Positions 27,762 to 35,847 are shown, counted from the first letter of the stretch. The stretch: 64,000 nt of DNA from Mycobacterium sp. E183 (GCF_001667735.1 NZ_LZJN01000035.1:1-64000); one strand, 5' to 3'. Program-made: numbers and translations. Notes: generated by a model not told the origin, from the sequence alone.

Positions 27762-29156
27762 TCAGCCCACCGCGAGAGCGTCCTCCAGCTCGGCCAGGCA
27801 CTCCTCGGTCAGCGGGATGAAGTTCTCGATGTCGGGTACGACGTCACGACCCGCGGCGTAGCCGAATCCGACCCGGTCGGCGTACAAGCACGTCGTGATG
27901 TTGAGTGCGTGACCGTCGTAGACCGTCGACACCGGATACATCTCCTCGATTCGCGCGCCGTTCCAATACATTTCGGCCGCCGGCCCGCGGACATGCGAGA
28001 TCGGCAGATTGTATCCGGTGCGGATTTTCGGCGTGAACGGGAGCAGCGGACCGATCGCCGTCGCGGCGATGCTCCCCGCGTTGGTGAGAAGTGACGCCGC
28101 CGCGCCGCGCTTGCCCACCCAGCGCTTGCCCTCGGACATCGATCGATGGATCGCATCCAGCCGGGCCAGCGGGTCGTCCAGGTTGGTGCCCAACGGGCAC
28201 ATCCAAAGACCAAACTTGTTGCCATGCTGGTCATCTGCCGAATCGTGCTCGTGATCGCGCACCGTGATCGGGCAGGCGGCCACCAGTGGCCGATCGGGCA
28301 GTTCCCCGTGATCGCCCAACCACCGCCGCACCACCCCGGCCGCCATCGCGGTCAGCACGTCGTTGCCGGTCACGCCGGCCGCCTGACGCACGGCGTGGAT
28401 GCGCTCCTTGGCCCAACTGCCGGCGGCGACCGCGCGTTCGGGGCCGGGGCGCCCGTTGAACCGCGTGTAGGGCGCCCCGAGCGGCAACGCGGTGGTGTGC
28501 CCCACCAGGGCGTCGAGCACGGTGGCGATCTCGCCGGTGGCCACCTTGCCGATCAGCCCCGCACCCGACGCCGCCGCGCCCGTCAGCGACCGCAGCGGCG
28601 CGACCAGGCGGGACACCAGCCCGCCGGACGACGGGGGCGCGGGCTCGGGACGGCAGTCGGCGTAAAACGGTGGCATCGAGCGGCGGCTGGGATCAGCGCT
28701 CAGCGCGTCGGTGATCATCTGGAAACCCGCCACCCCGTCGGTCACGGTGTGGTGCACCTTGATGTAGAAGGCGAAGCGGCCGTCGTCGAGGCCGTCGATC
28801 AGATAGGACATCCACATCGGCCGGGTCCAGTCCAGCCGCAGGGCGTCCAGTTCCCCGATCAGCCGCCAGAATCCGTCACCGGACACCGTGCGACGCTGGC
28901 AATGTTGGCTCACGTCAACGGGATCCATGTGTCGCCACACCCACATGCCGCCGGTGTCCACACCGCGGTGCGGGTACTTGCGCAGCCTGGGATCGATCGG
29001 ATCGTTGCCCGCGAGCGTCCTCCGATGCAGGTCGTCGACGTAGTCGGGCCCGGCGTCGTCGGGCGGCGACAGGATCAGCACGGCACCGACGTGCATCGGG
29101 CTGGACACCCACTCCGCGGTCATCATCGCCGCGTCCAGCGGATCCAGCGGATTCAT
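27762..29156 (-). CDS. WS/DGAT wax ester synthase / diacylglycerol acyltransferase
   Basis: 464 aa. The catalytic motif HHxxxDG is H135-H136-TVTD140-G, and the N-terminal MNPLDPLDAAMMTAE and C-terminal NLPISHVRGPAAEMYWNGA stretches are typical. These enzymes make triacylglycerol or wax esters from acyl-CoA; mycobacteria store triacylglycerol through them during hypoxic arrest. Fifteen bases after the hydrolase gene, hence in the same transcript and probably under the DosR-like box at 30468. Confidence 0.93.
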   Translation of the reverse strand: MNPLDPLDAAMMTAEWVSSPMHVGAVLILSPPDDAGPDYVDDLHRRTLAGNDPIDPRLRKYPHRGVDTGGMWVWRHMDPVDVSQHCQRRTVSGDGFWRLIGELDALRLDWTRPMWMSYLIDGLDDGRFAFYIKVHHTVTDGVAGFQMITDALSADPSRRSMPPFYADCRPEPAPPSSGGLVSRLVAPLRSLTGAAASGAGLIGKVATGEIATVLDALVGHTTALPLGAPYTRFNGRPGPERAVAAGSWAKERIHAVRQAAGVTGNDVLTAMAAGVVRRWLGDHGELPDRPLVAACPITVRDHEHDSADDQHGNKFGLWMCPLGTNLDDPLARLDAIHRSMSEGKRWVGKRGAAASLLTNAGSIAATAIGPLLPFTPKIRTGYNLPISHVRGPAAEMYWNGARIEEMYPVSTVYDGHALNITTCLYADRVGFGYAAGRDVVPDIENFIPLTEECLAELEDALAVG

Positions 29157-29171
29157 CTCGGCCTCCGCGAC

Positions 29172-30431
29172 TTAAGCGGGGCGGTCGCGCTCGGTCATGG
29201 CCCCATTCAGCAGGCCCGACTGTTGCAGCGCCGCCTCGACGAACCGCTGTACCGGTCGCGCGCGGAAGAATCCGGTGTGACCGCCGCGGTACCAGACGAT
29301 TTCGGGTTTGCCCCAGTGCTCCCAGAGGCGGACCACCTGCTCGCGCGGGTGCACCACCTGATCGGCGACACCGGCGTAGATGAAACGCCCCGGCTTTCCG
29401 ACCAGCGGTGCGAGCGACAGCGGCGACGTCATCCGCCCGATGGGCTCCGCGAGTTCGAAGGTCTGACGCCGGGGATCGTCGGGGCCCAGCCCGGAGTGCC
29501 GGCTCAGCAAGCCGACCAGGTCGGCGACCGGGACACCGAGGATCGCGCAGGTCAGACCCGCCTCGAGGCTGGCTACCAACGCGGTGATGTAGCCGCCGAG
29601 CGACAGCCCGTTCAAGCCGATCTGGGATTCCGGCTCTTGCCGGCGTATCCAGGACAGCAACCGCCGGATGTCCCACACCGCCTGCGCCGTCGCGTGCACG
29701 TCGTCGAAGATGTCCTCCCCCGGAAACACCGCCCCCTTCGGCAGGCCCCGGGCCCGGGGCCCGTGCATCGGCAGGACCGGCATGACGACGTTCAGTCCGA
29801 GTTCGGCGTGTAACCGCCAGGCCCGGAACAGCGCGAGATCCAATGCGGCCCTGCCCATTTCCGTGCCGTGTATACAGACCAGCCACGGCCGCGGTTGCGG
29901 ATGGCGGAGCAACAGGGCGTACTCGCGGTTGTTCGCGGTGTAGCTCATCCACCGATCCGCGCCGGGCTCCCCCGGCCGCGGGCGGTACCCGCTGTCGAAA
30001 GACATGCGGTAGAAGGATCGCCTGCCCTTCTTGACCTCGTGCACCGTGAGGTCCGAAAGCGGCGGGGGTGCACCGAAGAATCTCTTCGGATGGTCGAGCC
30101 ATCCGCGCTCGCCGTAGAACGTCAGCCCGGCGACGACCTCGTCCGTGATGCGCGCGAACTCCTCGGGGCGGCTGACCGGGCGTCGCGCCTTGAGGCCCAT
30201 CAGGACGACTTCGTCGCGAAACGCCTGCGCCGCCAGGGCCAGGGTGGGCCGCGCGATCGGAAGCTCGTCGGGCGCTTGGCCGAGGTAGTCGCGCCACGAC
30301 TCGGCCAGGTAGCGACCGGTGCTCGTGAACGGCTTGACGGCGCTGCTCAAGCCGACACCGGCGGGTGGGCTCAACGGCAACGCGCCCCCCGAGCGTCGGG
30401 AAACGCCGTCGTCGTCGGTCGGTACGGCCAT
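29172..30431 (-). CDS. Alpha/beta hydrolase, Rv2627c-like
   Basis: 419 aa. The central domain shows VCIHGTEMGR (oxyanion loop), the nucleophile elbow GLSLGG with S277, and a late His in RGGHTGFF. Length and position next to an Rv2628-like gene and rip3 identify it as the Rv2627c lineage, part of the DosR regulon in M. tuberculosis. The substrate is unknown; co-transcription with WS/DGAT suggests lipid turnover. No ribosome site precedes the ATG, and the promoter layout predicts a leaderless mRNA. Confidence 0.85.
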   Translation of the reverse strand: MAVPTDDDGVSRRSGGALPLSPPAGVGLSSAVKPFTSTGRYLAESWRDYLGQAPDELPIARPTLALAAQAFRDEVVLMGLKARRPVSRPEEFARITDEVVAGLTFYGERGWLDHPKRFFGAPPPLSDLTVHEVKKGRRSFYRMSFDSGYRPRPGEPGADRWMSYTANNREYALLLRHPQPRPWLVCIHGTEMGRAALDLALFRAWRLHAELGLNVVMPVLPMHGPRARGLPKGAVFPGEDIFDDVHATAQAVWDIRRLLSWIRRQEPESQIGLNGLSLGGYITALVASLEAGLTCAILGVPVADLVGLLSRHSGLGPDDPRRQTFELAEPIGRMTSPLSLAPLVGKPGRFIYAGVADQVVHPREQVVRLWEHWGKPEIVWYRGGHTGFFRARPVQRFVEAALQQSGLLNGAMTERDRPA

Positions 30432-30467
30432 GGTGGCAAACTAGCAGGCGCTGAAATCGGCGGGTTA

Positions 30468-30481
30468 GGGACTTACGGCCC
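30468..30481 (-). promoter_or_regulatory. DosR-like box for the hydrolase-WS/DGAT operon
   Basis: GGGACTTACGGCCC (plus-strand reading) matches 12 of 14 core positions, the best in the window. On the minus strand a TAGTTT -10 (30443-30438) follows 34 bases away, ending six bases before the hydrolase ATG. The box is near-palindromic and may also contribute to the plus-strand gene. Confidence 0.7.
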
Positions 30482-30556
30482 GGTCGCCCCCGCGAAAGTC
30501 CTTGCCCGACAAGCCGACGTTGCGGAACCGGCCCGGGCCCTATGACCAGGCGCGAA

Positions 30557-30570
30557 GGGTCTTTCGTCAC
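30557..30570 (+). promoter_or_regulatory. DosR-like box for the 89-aa gene
   Basis: GGGTCTTTCGTCAC matches 11 of 14 core positions. TAACGT (30594-30599) is a -10 candidate 33 bases downstream centre to centre, leaving a short leader with an AGGAG site before ATG 30644. Confidence 0.6.
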
Positions 30571-30643
30571 TCGCGCCGCTCGCCGGGCGGTCGTAACGTC
30601 GGAGCCGCCACAAGCACCTCAGACGCTCCCTAGGAGTCCGATC

Positions 30644-30913
30644 ATGACCGAGGCACCGCAAAAGACCGAACCGCGCTGGGCCGAACTGTCCGATGACGTG
30701 CTGGAATCCGTCGAAACCGGCCGCAAGCAAGCCATCGATGCGGTCCGCAAATTCGTCGACCAGATCAGCCCCGTGCTCCCCGAGCAGTCGCGCCGCAAGA
30801 CCGTCGTCGACGCCGCCCTGGACCTGGCCGACGAGTTGGTCACCGCCCGCATGGAGTTCTTCCGCAGCGTGGTCCGCAGCGCCGGCCACGCCGTGAGCAA
30901 ACACGGCGAGTAG
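30644..30913 (+). CDS. Small helical protein of 89 aa, candidate dormancy protein
   Basis: Not recognised. Starts MTEAPQKTEPRWAELSDDVL; two long amphipathic helices are predicted (about 14-45 and 50-85) with a PEQSRRK turn, no cysteine and no membrane segment. An in-frame ATG at 30542 exists, but AGGAG stands directly before ATG 30644 and the candidate DosR box and -10 lie between the two. Divergent from the Rv2627c-like gene and convergent with the acetyltransferase. Confidence 0.75.
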   Translation: MTEAPQKTEPRWAELSDDVLESVETGRKQAIDAVRKFVDQISPVLPEQSRRKTVVDAALDLADELVTARMEFFRSVVRSAGHAVSKHGE

Positions 30914-30936
30914 ACAACCCGCCCAGGCGGGCCGCC

Positions 30937-31920
30937 CTAGTCGAACGCGTGGATCACCTGGCGGGCCACTTGCCGGATCTGTTGATACACAACGCGATCG
31001 AGGGGTAGATCCCGATATCGCGGGATCTCCCCCGTCGTGGTGACCACGCCCGGCTCCTCGTGCGCCCAATGCGCGTTCACCTTGTCCCCCAACGCGCGCG
31101 CGGGCGGATTGTCGGACAGCACGCGGGCGTGGAAGCGCTTGATGCCGTCGACGCGCGCCGCGACCGCGAGTGCGCCGAGGAGCAGCGTGCCTATCCCCCG
31201 ACCCTGGTAGCCGTCCGCCACGGTGAGCGCGACCTCCGCCGAGGCGGGGTCGTCCTGATCCCGGACGAAGCGGGCGTCCGCCACGACCGGGCCTGCGGCG
31301 CCGTCGGTGACCACCCAAACGAAGTGGTCGACGTAGTCGACCTCGAAGAGATAGGTCAGGCGCGCATCGGTGGGCGCGCCGCCCTGGTACCGCCGGTACA
31401 GCGTCTCCCGGGAGAACGAGCCGCTGCTCTTGAACCGCTCGGCGTCACCGGGCAGGACCGGACGCAGCGAGAGCACCGCGCCGTCCTTGATCGTCACCGG
31501 GATCGGGGCGACGTATGCGGCCAGCCGCTGCCGCGCGGTGCGCAGCATGCGGTCGGCGATGACCGGCATCGCCAGCATGCGGTCGAAGGCGGCGCCGTAT
31601 CCGATGTACCCGCGCACGTCCTGGACCGCCGTCACGGTTGCGGTCCTGGTGGCGTGCCGCAGCAACGCGATCTCCCCGACGATCGTCGCGGAGGACAGCT
31701 CGGTGAGCGTGACACGGCCCTTTGATCCGACGTGCCGCACCCCGATGCGGCCGGACGCGATGATCGCGAAAGACTCCGCCCGTTCCCCCTGCCGCATCAG
31801 GACCTCGCCGGCTACCGCGTGCAGGGGCTCGAGAAGGTGGGCCAACGCCTTGAGGTCCTCGGCCGGGATATCGGCGAACACGGGCAGCGCCGCGAGTTCT
31901 TCGGCGCGGACAGCCCTCAC
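30937..31920 (-). CDS. Cyclic-nucleotide-binding protein lysine acetyltransferase
   Basis: 327 aa. Residues ~8-125 are a cNMP-binding domain with the phosphate cassette GEIAL (82-86) and Arg92. Residues ~150-325 are a GNAT domain with the acetyl-CoA loop GYQGRGIGTLLL. It resembles Rv0998/MSMEG_5458, cAMP-activated acetyltransferases that acetylate acyl-CoA synthetases. A FadD-type ligase lies about 740 bases from its start. No clear DosR-like box is seen upstream. Confidence 0.88.
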   Translation of the reverse strand: MRAVRAEELAALPVFADIPAEDLKALAHLLEPLHAVAGEVLMRQGERAESFAIIASGRIGVRHVGSKGRVTLTELSSATIVGEIALLRHATRTATVTAVQDVRGYIGYGAAFDRMLAMPVIADRMLRTARQRLAAYVAPIPVTIKDGAVLSLRPVLPGDAERFKSSGSFSRETLYRRYQGGAPTDARLTYLFEVDYVDHFVWVVTDGAAGPVVADARFVRDQDDPASAEVALTVADGYQGRGIGTLLLGALAVAARVDGIKRFHARVLSDNPPARALGDKVNAHWAHEEPGVVTTTGEIPRYRDLPLDRVVYQQIRQVARQVIHAFD

Positions 31921-32109
31921 ATCGGTCCACCTGTCAGCTCGGATCTCCCGCCCGAATCACACCCCGATTGCGAATCCATTGCTAAAGCGGTCATCTCGCC
32001 AATTTCGTAATTTTGCGGTCCCGGAACGGGTAACGTGGCGATGCGTCCTCCCCGATGTACGGTACGCGAGCCGCACCGCCATCGCCGGAGAAGGAAGTAG
32101 GTGACCGCT

Positions 32110-32123
32110 GTGACAAAAGACCC
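32110..32123 (+). promoter_or_regulatory. DosR-like box upstream of the Rv2628-like gene
   Basis: GTGACAAAAGACCC matches 11 of 14 core positions. It lies in the 329-bp gap 31921-32249 between the acetyltransferase and the Rv2628-like gene; a weaker 8-of-14 match follows at 32133-32146. Nothing else was seen in the gap except a 24-codon frame overlapping the box. Confidence 0.5.
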
Positions 32124-32249
32124 TGTCGGACTGGGACTTCGGCAGATCGGAACCGAGACCAAAGCCTTTCGGTGAACGTGCTCTTGGCCTCTACGGCCGG
32201 GCCCTCGAGGCTGGTCGGATGGATCGAGAAGGCGAACGGGGAGGGGAAC

Positions 32250-32513
32250 ATGAATACAGCGAAGTGGCGGCAGCATTGGCCACAGCGCCGGCCGGCGGCC
32301 CGTATCTATCAGCTGACCGATCGCCTCCACGAGGGACATGTTGCCCGAGTGCCCGCCCACCAGATACCCGCCACCGTGTCCGCTTGGTTGGAGGAGCTCG
32401 GTGCGCACAGCCCGCTGGTTGACGACCTCGAGCGCGCGGTTCGAGGGGAAGACTGGTCCGCGGCGCACGCCCTCGGTGAGTGCCTGTCCATCGAGATCGC
32501 CCTGGCCGACTGA
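32250..32513 (+). CDS. Rv2628-like dormancy/latency antigen
   Basis: 87 aa from ATG 32250 with a very strong GGGGAGGGGA ribosome site. The stretch RIYQLTDRLHEGHVARVPAH and the C-terminal half (VSAWLEELG...WSAAHALGECLSIEIALA) closely follow Rv2628 of M. tuberculosis as I remember it. Rv2628 is a DosR-regulon protein and a known latency-associated T-cell antigen of unknown biochemical role. The annotated Rv2628 is longer at its N-terminus; the ribosome site here supports the shorter form. Confidence 0.85.
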   Translation: MNTAKWRQHWPQRRPAARIYQLTDRLHEGHVARVPAHQIPATVSAWLEELGAHSPLVDDLERAVRGEDWSAAHALGECLSIEIALAD

Positions 32514-32560
32514 CCGGTCGGATCGGATGTAGCGCGGCGGGGACGTTTGCCGCCCCCCAC

Positions 32561-32574
32561 GTGACTTTCGTCAC
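32561..32574 (+). promoter_or_regulatory. DosR-like box upstream of the acyl-CoA ligase
   Basis: GTGACTTTCGTCAC matches 11 of 14 core positions and shares CTTTCGTCAC with the box at 30557. It ends 89 bases before ATG 32664. CAGGAT at 32598-32603 is a weak -10 candidate at the same 33-base spacing. Confidence 0.5.
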
Positions 32575-32663
32575 TACCGCATAGCCGCCACGCTCCGCAG
32601 GATCGACGTTATACCGGTGCACCACGTCATCGGTATCCGTTCCGGCAGCAATGGATTCGCGCT

Positions 32664-34505
32664 ATGAATGCACCACTGGCCTCGATGGAGAGGCCCGACT
32701 TCCGCAAGATCGAGAACCGCGCACCGTCGGTGGCACAGATGTTTGTCAACCGCGTCGCGGCGACCCCCGACGCGGAGGCCTTCCGCTATCCGCAGGACCA
32801 CACCTGGGCCAGCGTGACCTGGCAGCAGGTCGGCGAACGGGTCAACAACCTGGCCGCCGGGCTGATCGCGTTGGGAATCGCACCGGAGGACCGGGTCGCG
32901 CTCGCCTCCGCGACGCGCTACGAGTGGGTCCTCGCCGACTTCGCGATCATGTGTGCGGGCGCCGCGACCACCACCGTCTACCCCACGACGAACGCCACAG
33001 ATGTCGCCTACATCGTCGCCAATTCCGGGAGCCGGGTGGTGGTCGCCGAGAACCAGAGCCAGCTCGACAAGCTGATCGAGCATCGGGCCGAACTGCCCGA
33101 CGTCCGCAAGGTCGTCATGATCGACGGCAACGGCGACGGCGACTGGGTGATCTCCCTCGCCGACCTCGACCTGTTGGGCAAGCAACTGCTCGCGGACACG
33201 CCCGATGCCGTCAACGACAGGATCGCGGCCGTCGGTCCCGACCACCTGGCGAGCCTCATCTACACCTCCGGCACCACAGGTCGGCCCAAGGGCGTGCGAC
33301 TGACGCACGGGGCATGGACGTACACCGCCGCGGCCATCGATTCGCTGGGCATCCTCGGCCCCGACGACCTGAACTTCCTGTGGCTGCCGCTGGCGCACGC
33401 GTTCGGCAAGGTGATGCTGGCGCTGCCCTTGCAGATCGGCTTCCCCACCGCCATCGACGGCCGCGTGGAGCGGATCATCGACAATCTCGCGGCCCTGCGA
33501 CCGACCATCATGGGCGCGGCTCCGCGCATCTTCGAGAAGGCGCATGCCCGCATTCAGGACATGGCCGCCGAACGCGGCAGGCTCAGGAAGATCATCTTCG
33601 ATTGGGCGATCGGGGTCGGCAAGAAGGTGTCGGAGGCGCGACAGTCCGGGAGGAAGCCTTCGCTGGCGTCGTCACTGGCCTACAGGCTCGCCGACCGGCT
33701 GGTGTTCACCACCATCCGCGAACGGTTCGGTGGGCGCTTGCGGTTCTTCGTTTCCGCGGCCGCCGCGCTGGACCGCGACGTCGCGCAGTGGTTCGACGCC
33801 GTCGGCATCATCGTGCTGGAGGGCTACGGGCTGACCGAGACCGCTGCCGCGTCATTCATCAACCGCCCCAACGCGTATCGGTTCGGGACGGTCGGCTGGC
33901 CGTTCCCCGCCACCGATGTGAAGATCGCCGACGACGGCGAGATCCTGCTCAGGGGTCCGGGTCTGATGACCGCCTACCACGACCTGCCGGACGCCACCGC
34001 CGAGGCGCTCGACGGGGACGGGTGGTTCCACACCGGCGACATCGGCGAATTGGATGACGACGGATTCCTGCGGATCACCGACCGCAAGAAGGACATGTTC
34101 AAGACCTCGCAAGGCAAATACGTCGCGCCGTCCGCGATCGACGCGCGCTTCAAGGGCTGCTGCCCGTACGTGAGCGAGATCGTGGTCTACGGCGAGGGCA
34201 AGCCGTACTGTGTCGCGCTGGTCAGTCTCGACAGCGAGGCGATCACCGACTGGGCCAACAAGAACGGCCTGGCGGGCAAGTCTTTCGCCGACATCGCGCG
34301 CGACGACAAGACGCAGCAGCTGATCGCCGGTTACATCGACGCGTTGAACACCGAACTCAATCGCTGGGAACAGATCAAGAAGTTCACGATCGCCGATCGC
34401 GAATTCACCGTCGAGTCCGGCGATCTGACGCCGAGCATGAAGCTGAAGCGCAAAGTGGTCATCGACAAATTCGCCGACCGTCTGCAGGCTCTCTACGAAT
34501 CCTGA
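32664..34505 (+). CDS. Long-chain fatty acid-CoA ligase (FadD type)
   Basis: 613 aa. Adenylate-forming enzyme with P-loop YTSGTTGRPKGV, the A5-type motif GYGLTETAA, the hinge DGWFHTGDIGELDDDGFLRITDRKKD, and the acetylatable-lysine region LKRKVVIDKF near the end. It activates fatty acids with ATP and CoA, which could feed the WS/DGAT enzyme encoded nearby. A DosR-like box lies upstream, and the nearby cAMP-dependent acetyltransferase may control its lysine. Confidence 0.9.
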   Translation: MNAPLASMERPDFRKIENRAPSVAQMFVNRVAATPDAEAFRYPQDHTWASVTWQQVGERVNNLAAGLIALGIAPEDRVALASATRYEWVLADFAIMCAGAATTTVYPTTNATDVAYIVANSGSRVVVAENQSQLDKLIEHRAELPDVRKVVMIDGNGDGDWVISLADLDLLGKQLLADTPDAVNDRIAAVGPDHLASLIYTSGTTGRPKGVRLTHGAWTYTAAAIDSLGILGPDDLNFLWLPLAHAFGKVMLALPLQIGFPTAIDGRVERIIDNLAALRPTIMGAAPRIFEKAHARIQDMAAERGRLRKIIFDWAIGVGKKVSEARQSGRKPSLASSLAYRLADRLVFTTIRERFGGRLRFFVSAAAALDRDVAQWFDAVGIIVLEGYGLTETAAASFINRPNAYRFGTVGWPFPATDVKIADDGEILLRGPGLMTAYHDLPDATAEALDGDGWFHTGDIGELDDDGFLRITDRKKDMFKTSQGKYVAPSAIDARFKGCCPYVSEIVVYGEGKPYCVALVSLDSEAITDWANKNGLAGKSFADIARDDKTQQLIAGYIDALNTELNRWEQIKKFTIADREFTVESGDLTPSMKLKRKVVIDKFADRLQALYES

Positions 34506-34553
34506 CGCCCCAATACCGGCCTGTTCGCCTTGCGGTAGAGCGAAGTTTGGGGC

Positions 34554-34588
34554 GGCGGTCCCGGACGGGGGGATGCCGGGACCGCCGC
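34554..34588. terminator. Bidirectional hairpin between convergent genes
   Basis: Perfect 12-bp arms CGGCGGTCCCGG and CCGGGACCGCCG with an 11-base loop lie between the ends of the acyl-CoA ligase and hibernation-factor genes. A second repeat CGCCCCAA/TTGGGGCG (34507-34514, 34548-34555) abuts it. No U tract, as is common for mycobacterial terminators. Confidence 0.65.
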
Positions 34589-34612
34589 GGATTCAGTTGG
34601 TCTCTTGGTGTT

Positions 34613-35416
34613 TCACGTCGCCGGTGTGATGAGCCCGTAGTGTCCGTCGTAGCGGTGATACAGCACGTTGCCACGGTCGCGGGCGGTGTCAACGAAGAAC
34701 AGGAACGGCAGGCCGAGCAACCCCATCCGCTCGATGGCCTGATCGATATCCAGGCGCGGGGCCGGCTGGGGGCTGATGGTCAGCGGCAACCGGAACGGCG
34801 CCAAATCGTCCGCGGTCACCGGATTGATCTGTGCCAGGCGGTATTCGGCCGGACCCTCGCGGTATAGCACGCTGTCCTGCCGCGTGGCCTTCTCCGTGAA
34901 CAGGTGGAAGTCGTAGTCGAGCTGCTCCATCTCCAGCGCGGCCTCCTCCACCGTGCAGGCGGGCAGGCTGTAGGACTTGTGCCGCATGATTCGGCGTTCG
35001 CTGTCCGGCCGCGGGAAGTACTTCGGTCGGTGCGTCGGCTCGGTCTCGTGCCGCCATTCGTGCGAGCCGCCCCGTGGCATGCCACCGCGCTTGGCTTCCC
35101 AGTGTTCGGCGGCGCGCTCGAGCTGGCGGCGCAGCCGCGCCTCGAGTCGGTCGATCGCTTCCCGCGCGGTGACGCCTTCGACCTGCGCGCGCACCGGCCG
35201 GCCGTTGACATCGAGGTTGGCCTGGGCGATCACCCGGCGGGCCACCGCGGGGTCACCGTGCTCGCTCAACTTGACGTGGGCGTACAGCACCGGTTCGTGG
35301 GTCAGGTGGCCGAGCTCGCCGATCTTCGTCCGCGCGTACTCGTCGGCCCCGGGCAGCTGACCGCGCGTCGTCACCTGGACGTCGAGGGCAGCCGGGAGAT
35401 CGGGTCGTTGTCTCAT
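34613..35416 (-). CDS. Ribosome hibernation factor, RafH/Rv0079-like
   Basis: 267 aa. Residues ~10-110 are an HPF-type ribosome-binding domain (LYAHVKLSEHGDP...RAQVEGVTAREAIDRLEARL). Residues ~148-199 and ~222-265 are two copies of the HPF C-terminal domain: both show an EEAALEM/DQAIERM helix, then VLY and Y-x-L. Rv0079 (RafH) binds 70S ribosomes in hypoxia and is DosR-regulated. It follows the DUF1876 gene by 12 bases, so the DosR-like box at 35747 should control both. Confidence 0.88.
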   Translation of the reverse strand: MRQRPDLPAALDVQVTTRGQLPGADEYARTKIGELGHLTHEPVLYAHVKLSEHGDPAVARRVIAQANLDVNGRPVRAQVEGVTAREAIDRLEARLRRQLERAAEHWEAKRGGMPRGGSHEWRHETEPTHRPKYFPRPDSERRIMRHKSYSLPACTVEEAALEMEQLDYDFHLFTEKATRQDSVLYREGPAEYRLAQINPVTADDLAPFRLPLTISPQPAPRLDIDQAIERMGLLGLPFLFFVDTARDRGNVLYHRYDGHYGLITPAT

Positions 35417-35428
35417 GGTGTCTCCCGG

Positions 35429-35713
35429 TCAGTGATGCAGGCCCGTGACGGGCTCGTGCGTGCTGGCTTGGATGTCGGTCGATGTCGCGGCGAACAGCTG
35501 GTTCGCCAGGTCGGAGAGCGCGCGGGCGATCGCGAGCTCGTCGCCGATCGTGGCCACGGGCTCGTCGGCCGGGTCGAGTCGCGCCAGGCCGACGCCGACC
35601 AACGTCTTGCCTTGCCAGGACAGTCGCGCCTTGGCCCGGGTCTTCTCGTCGCGCTCTTCGACCAGCACGTCGATGCGGCACGCCTTGGTGGCGTCGTCGT
35701 TCTTCGTCATCAC
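35429..35713 (-). CDS. DUF1876 dormancy protein (Rv2632c/Rv1738-like)
   Basis: 94 aa; GTG 35713 is immediately followed by an ATG, either of which may start. TRAKARLSWQGKTLVGVGLARLDPAD and IGDELAIARALSDLANQLF are the DUF1876 core. Position near the hemerythrin gene favours Rv2632c over its paralogue Rv1738. The Rv1738 structure resembles hibernation-promoting factor. First gene of a two-gene operon with the RafH-like factor. Confidence 0.9.
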   Translation of the reverse strand: MMTKNDDATKACRIDVLVEERDEKTRAKARLSWQGKTLVGVGLARLDPADEPVATIGDELAIARALSDLANQLFAATSTDIQASTHEPVTGLHH

Positions 35714-35746
35714 CCGATGCGACCATTGCGCGCCGGGGCGGCAGTA

Positions 35747-35760
35747 GGGGCGGAAGTCCC
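35747..35760 (-). promoter_or_regulatory. DosR-like box for the DUF1876-RafH operon
   Basis: Minus-strand GGGACTTCCGCCCC matches 11 of 14 core positions and is preceded by TTC, extending agreement with the longer published consensus TTSGGGACTWWAGTCCCSAA. It lies 33 bases before GTG 35713, a layout compatible with a leaderless or very short leader. Confidence 0.65.
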
Positions 35761-35847
35761 GAATCGCGGGGCAGTTCGTCGGCCCGGCCTTGGGCCCCCC
35801 ACGGCGATGAAAGGGCCAGCAAATGCGCGGACGCCCGCGAAGAAAAC

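Noticed and set aside
30488..30503. A further GAAAGTCC-containing DosR-like sequence beside the box at 30468
   Set aside because: About 8 of 14 matches only, and its spacing does not fit a -10 on either strand.
31921..32040. A DosR-like box for the acetyltransferase
   Set aside because: GGTCCC at about 32018 has no matching left half; best alignment gives 6 of 14.
32133..32146. A second DosR-like site before the Rv2628-like gene
   Set aside because: Only 8 of 14 core positions match (GGGACTTCGG then no CCC half); too weak to list as a site.
32101..32175. A 24-codon GTG frame with a GGAGAAGG site upstream of the Rv2628-like gene
   Set aside because: It overlaps the DosR-like box and the probable promoter, has no recognisable product, and such short frames are common by chance in GC-rich DNA.
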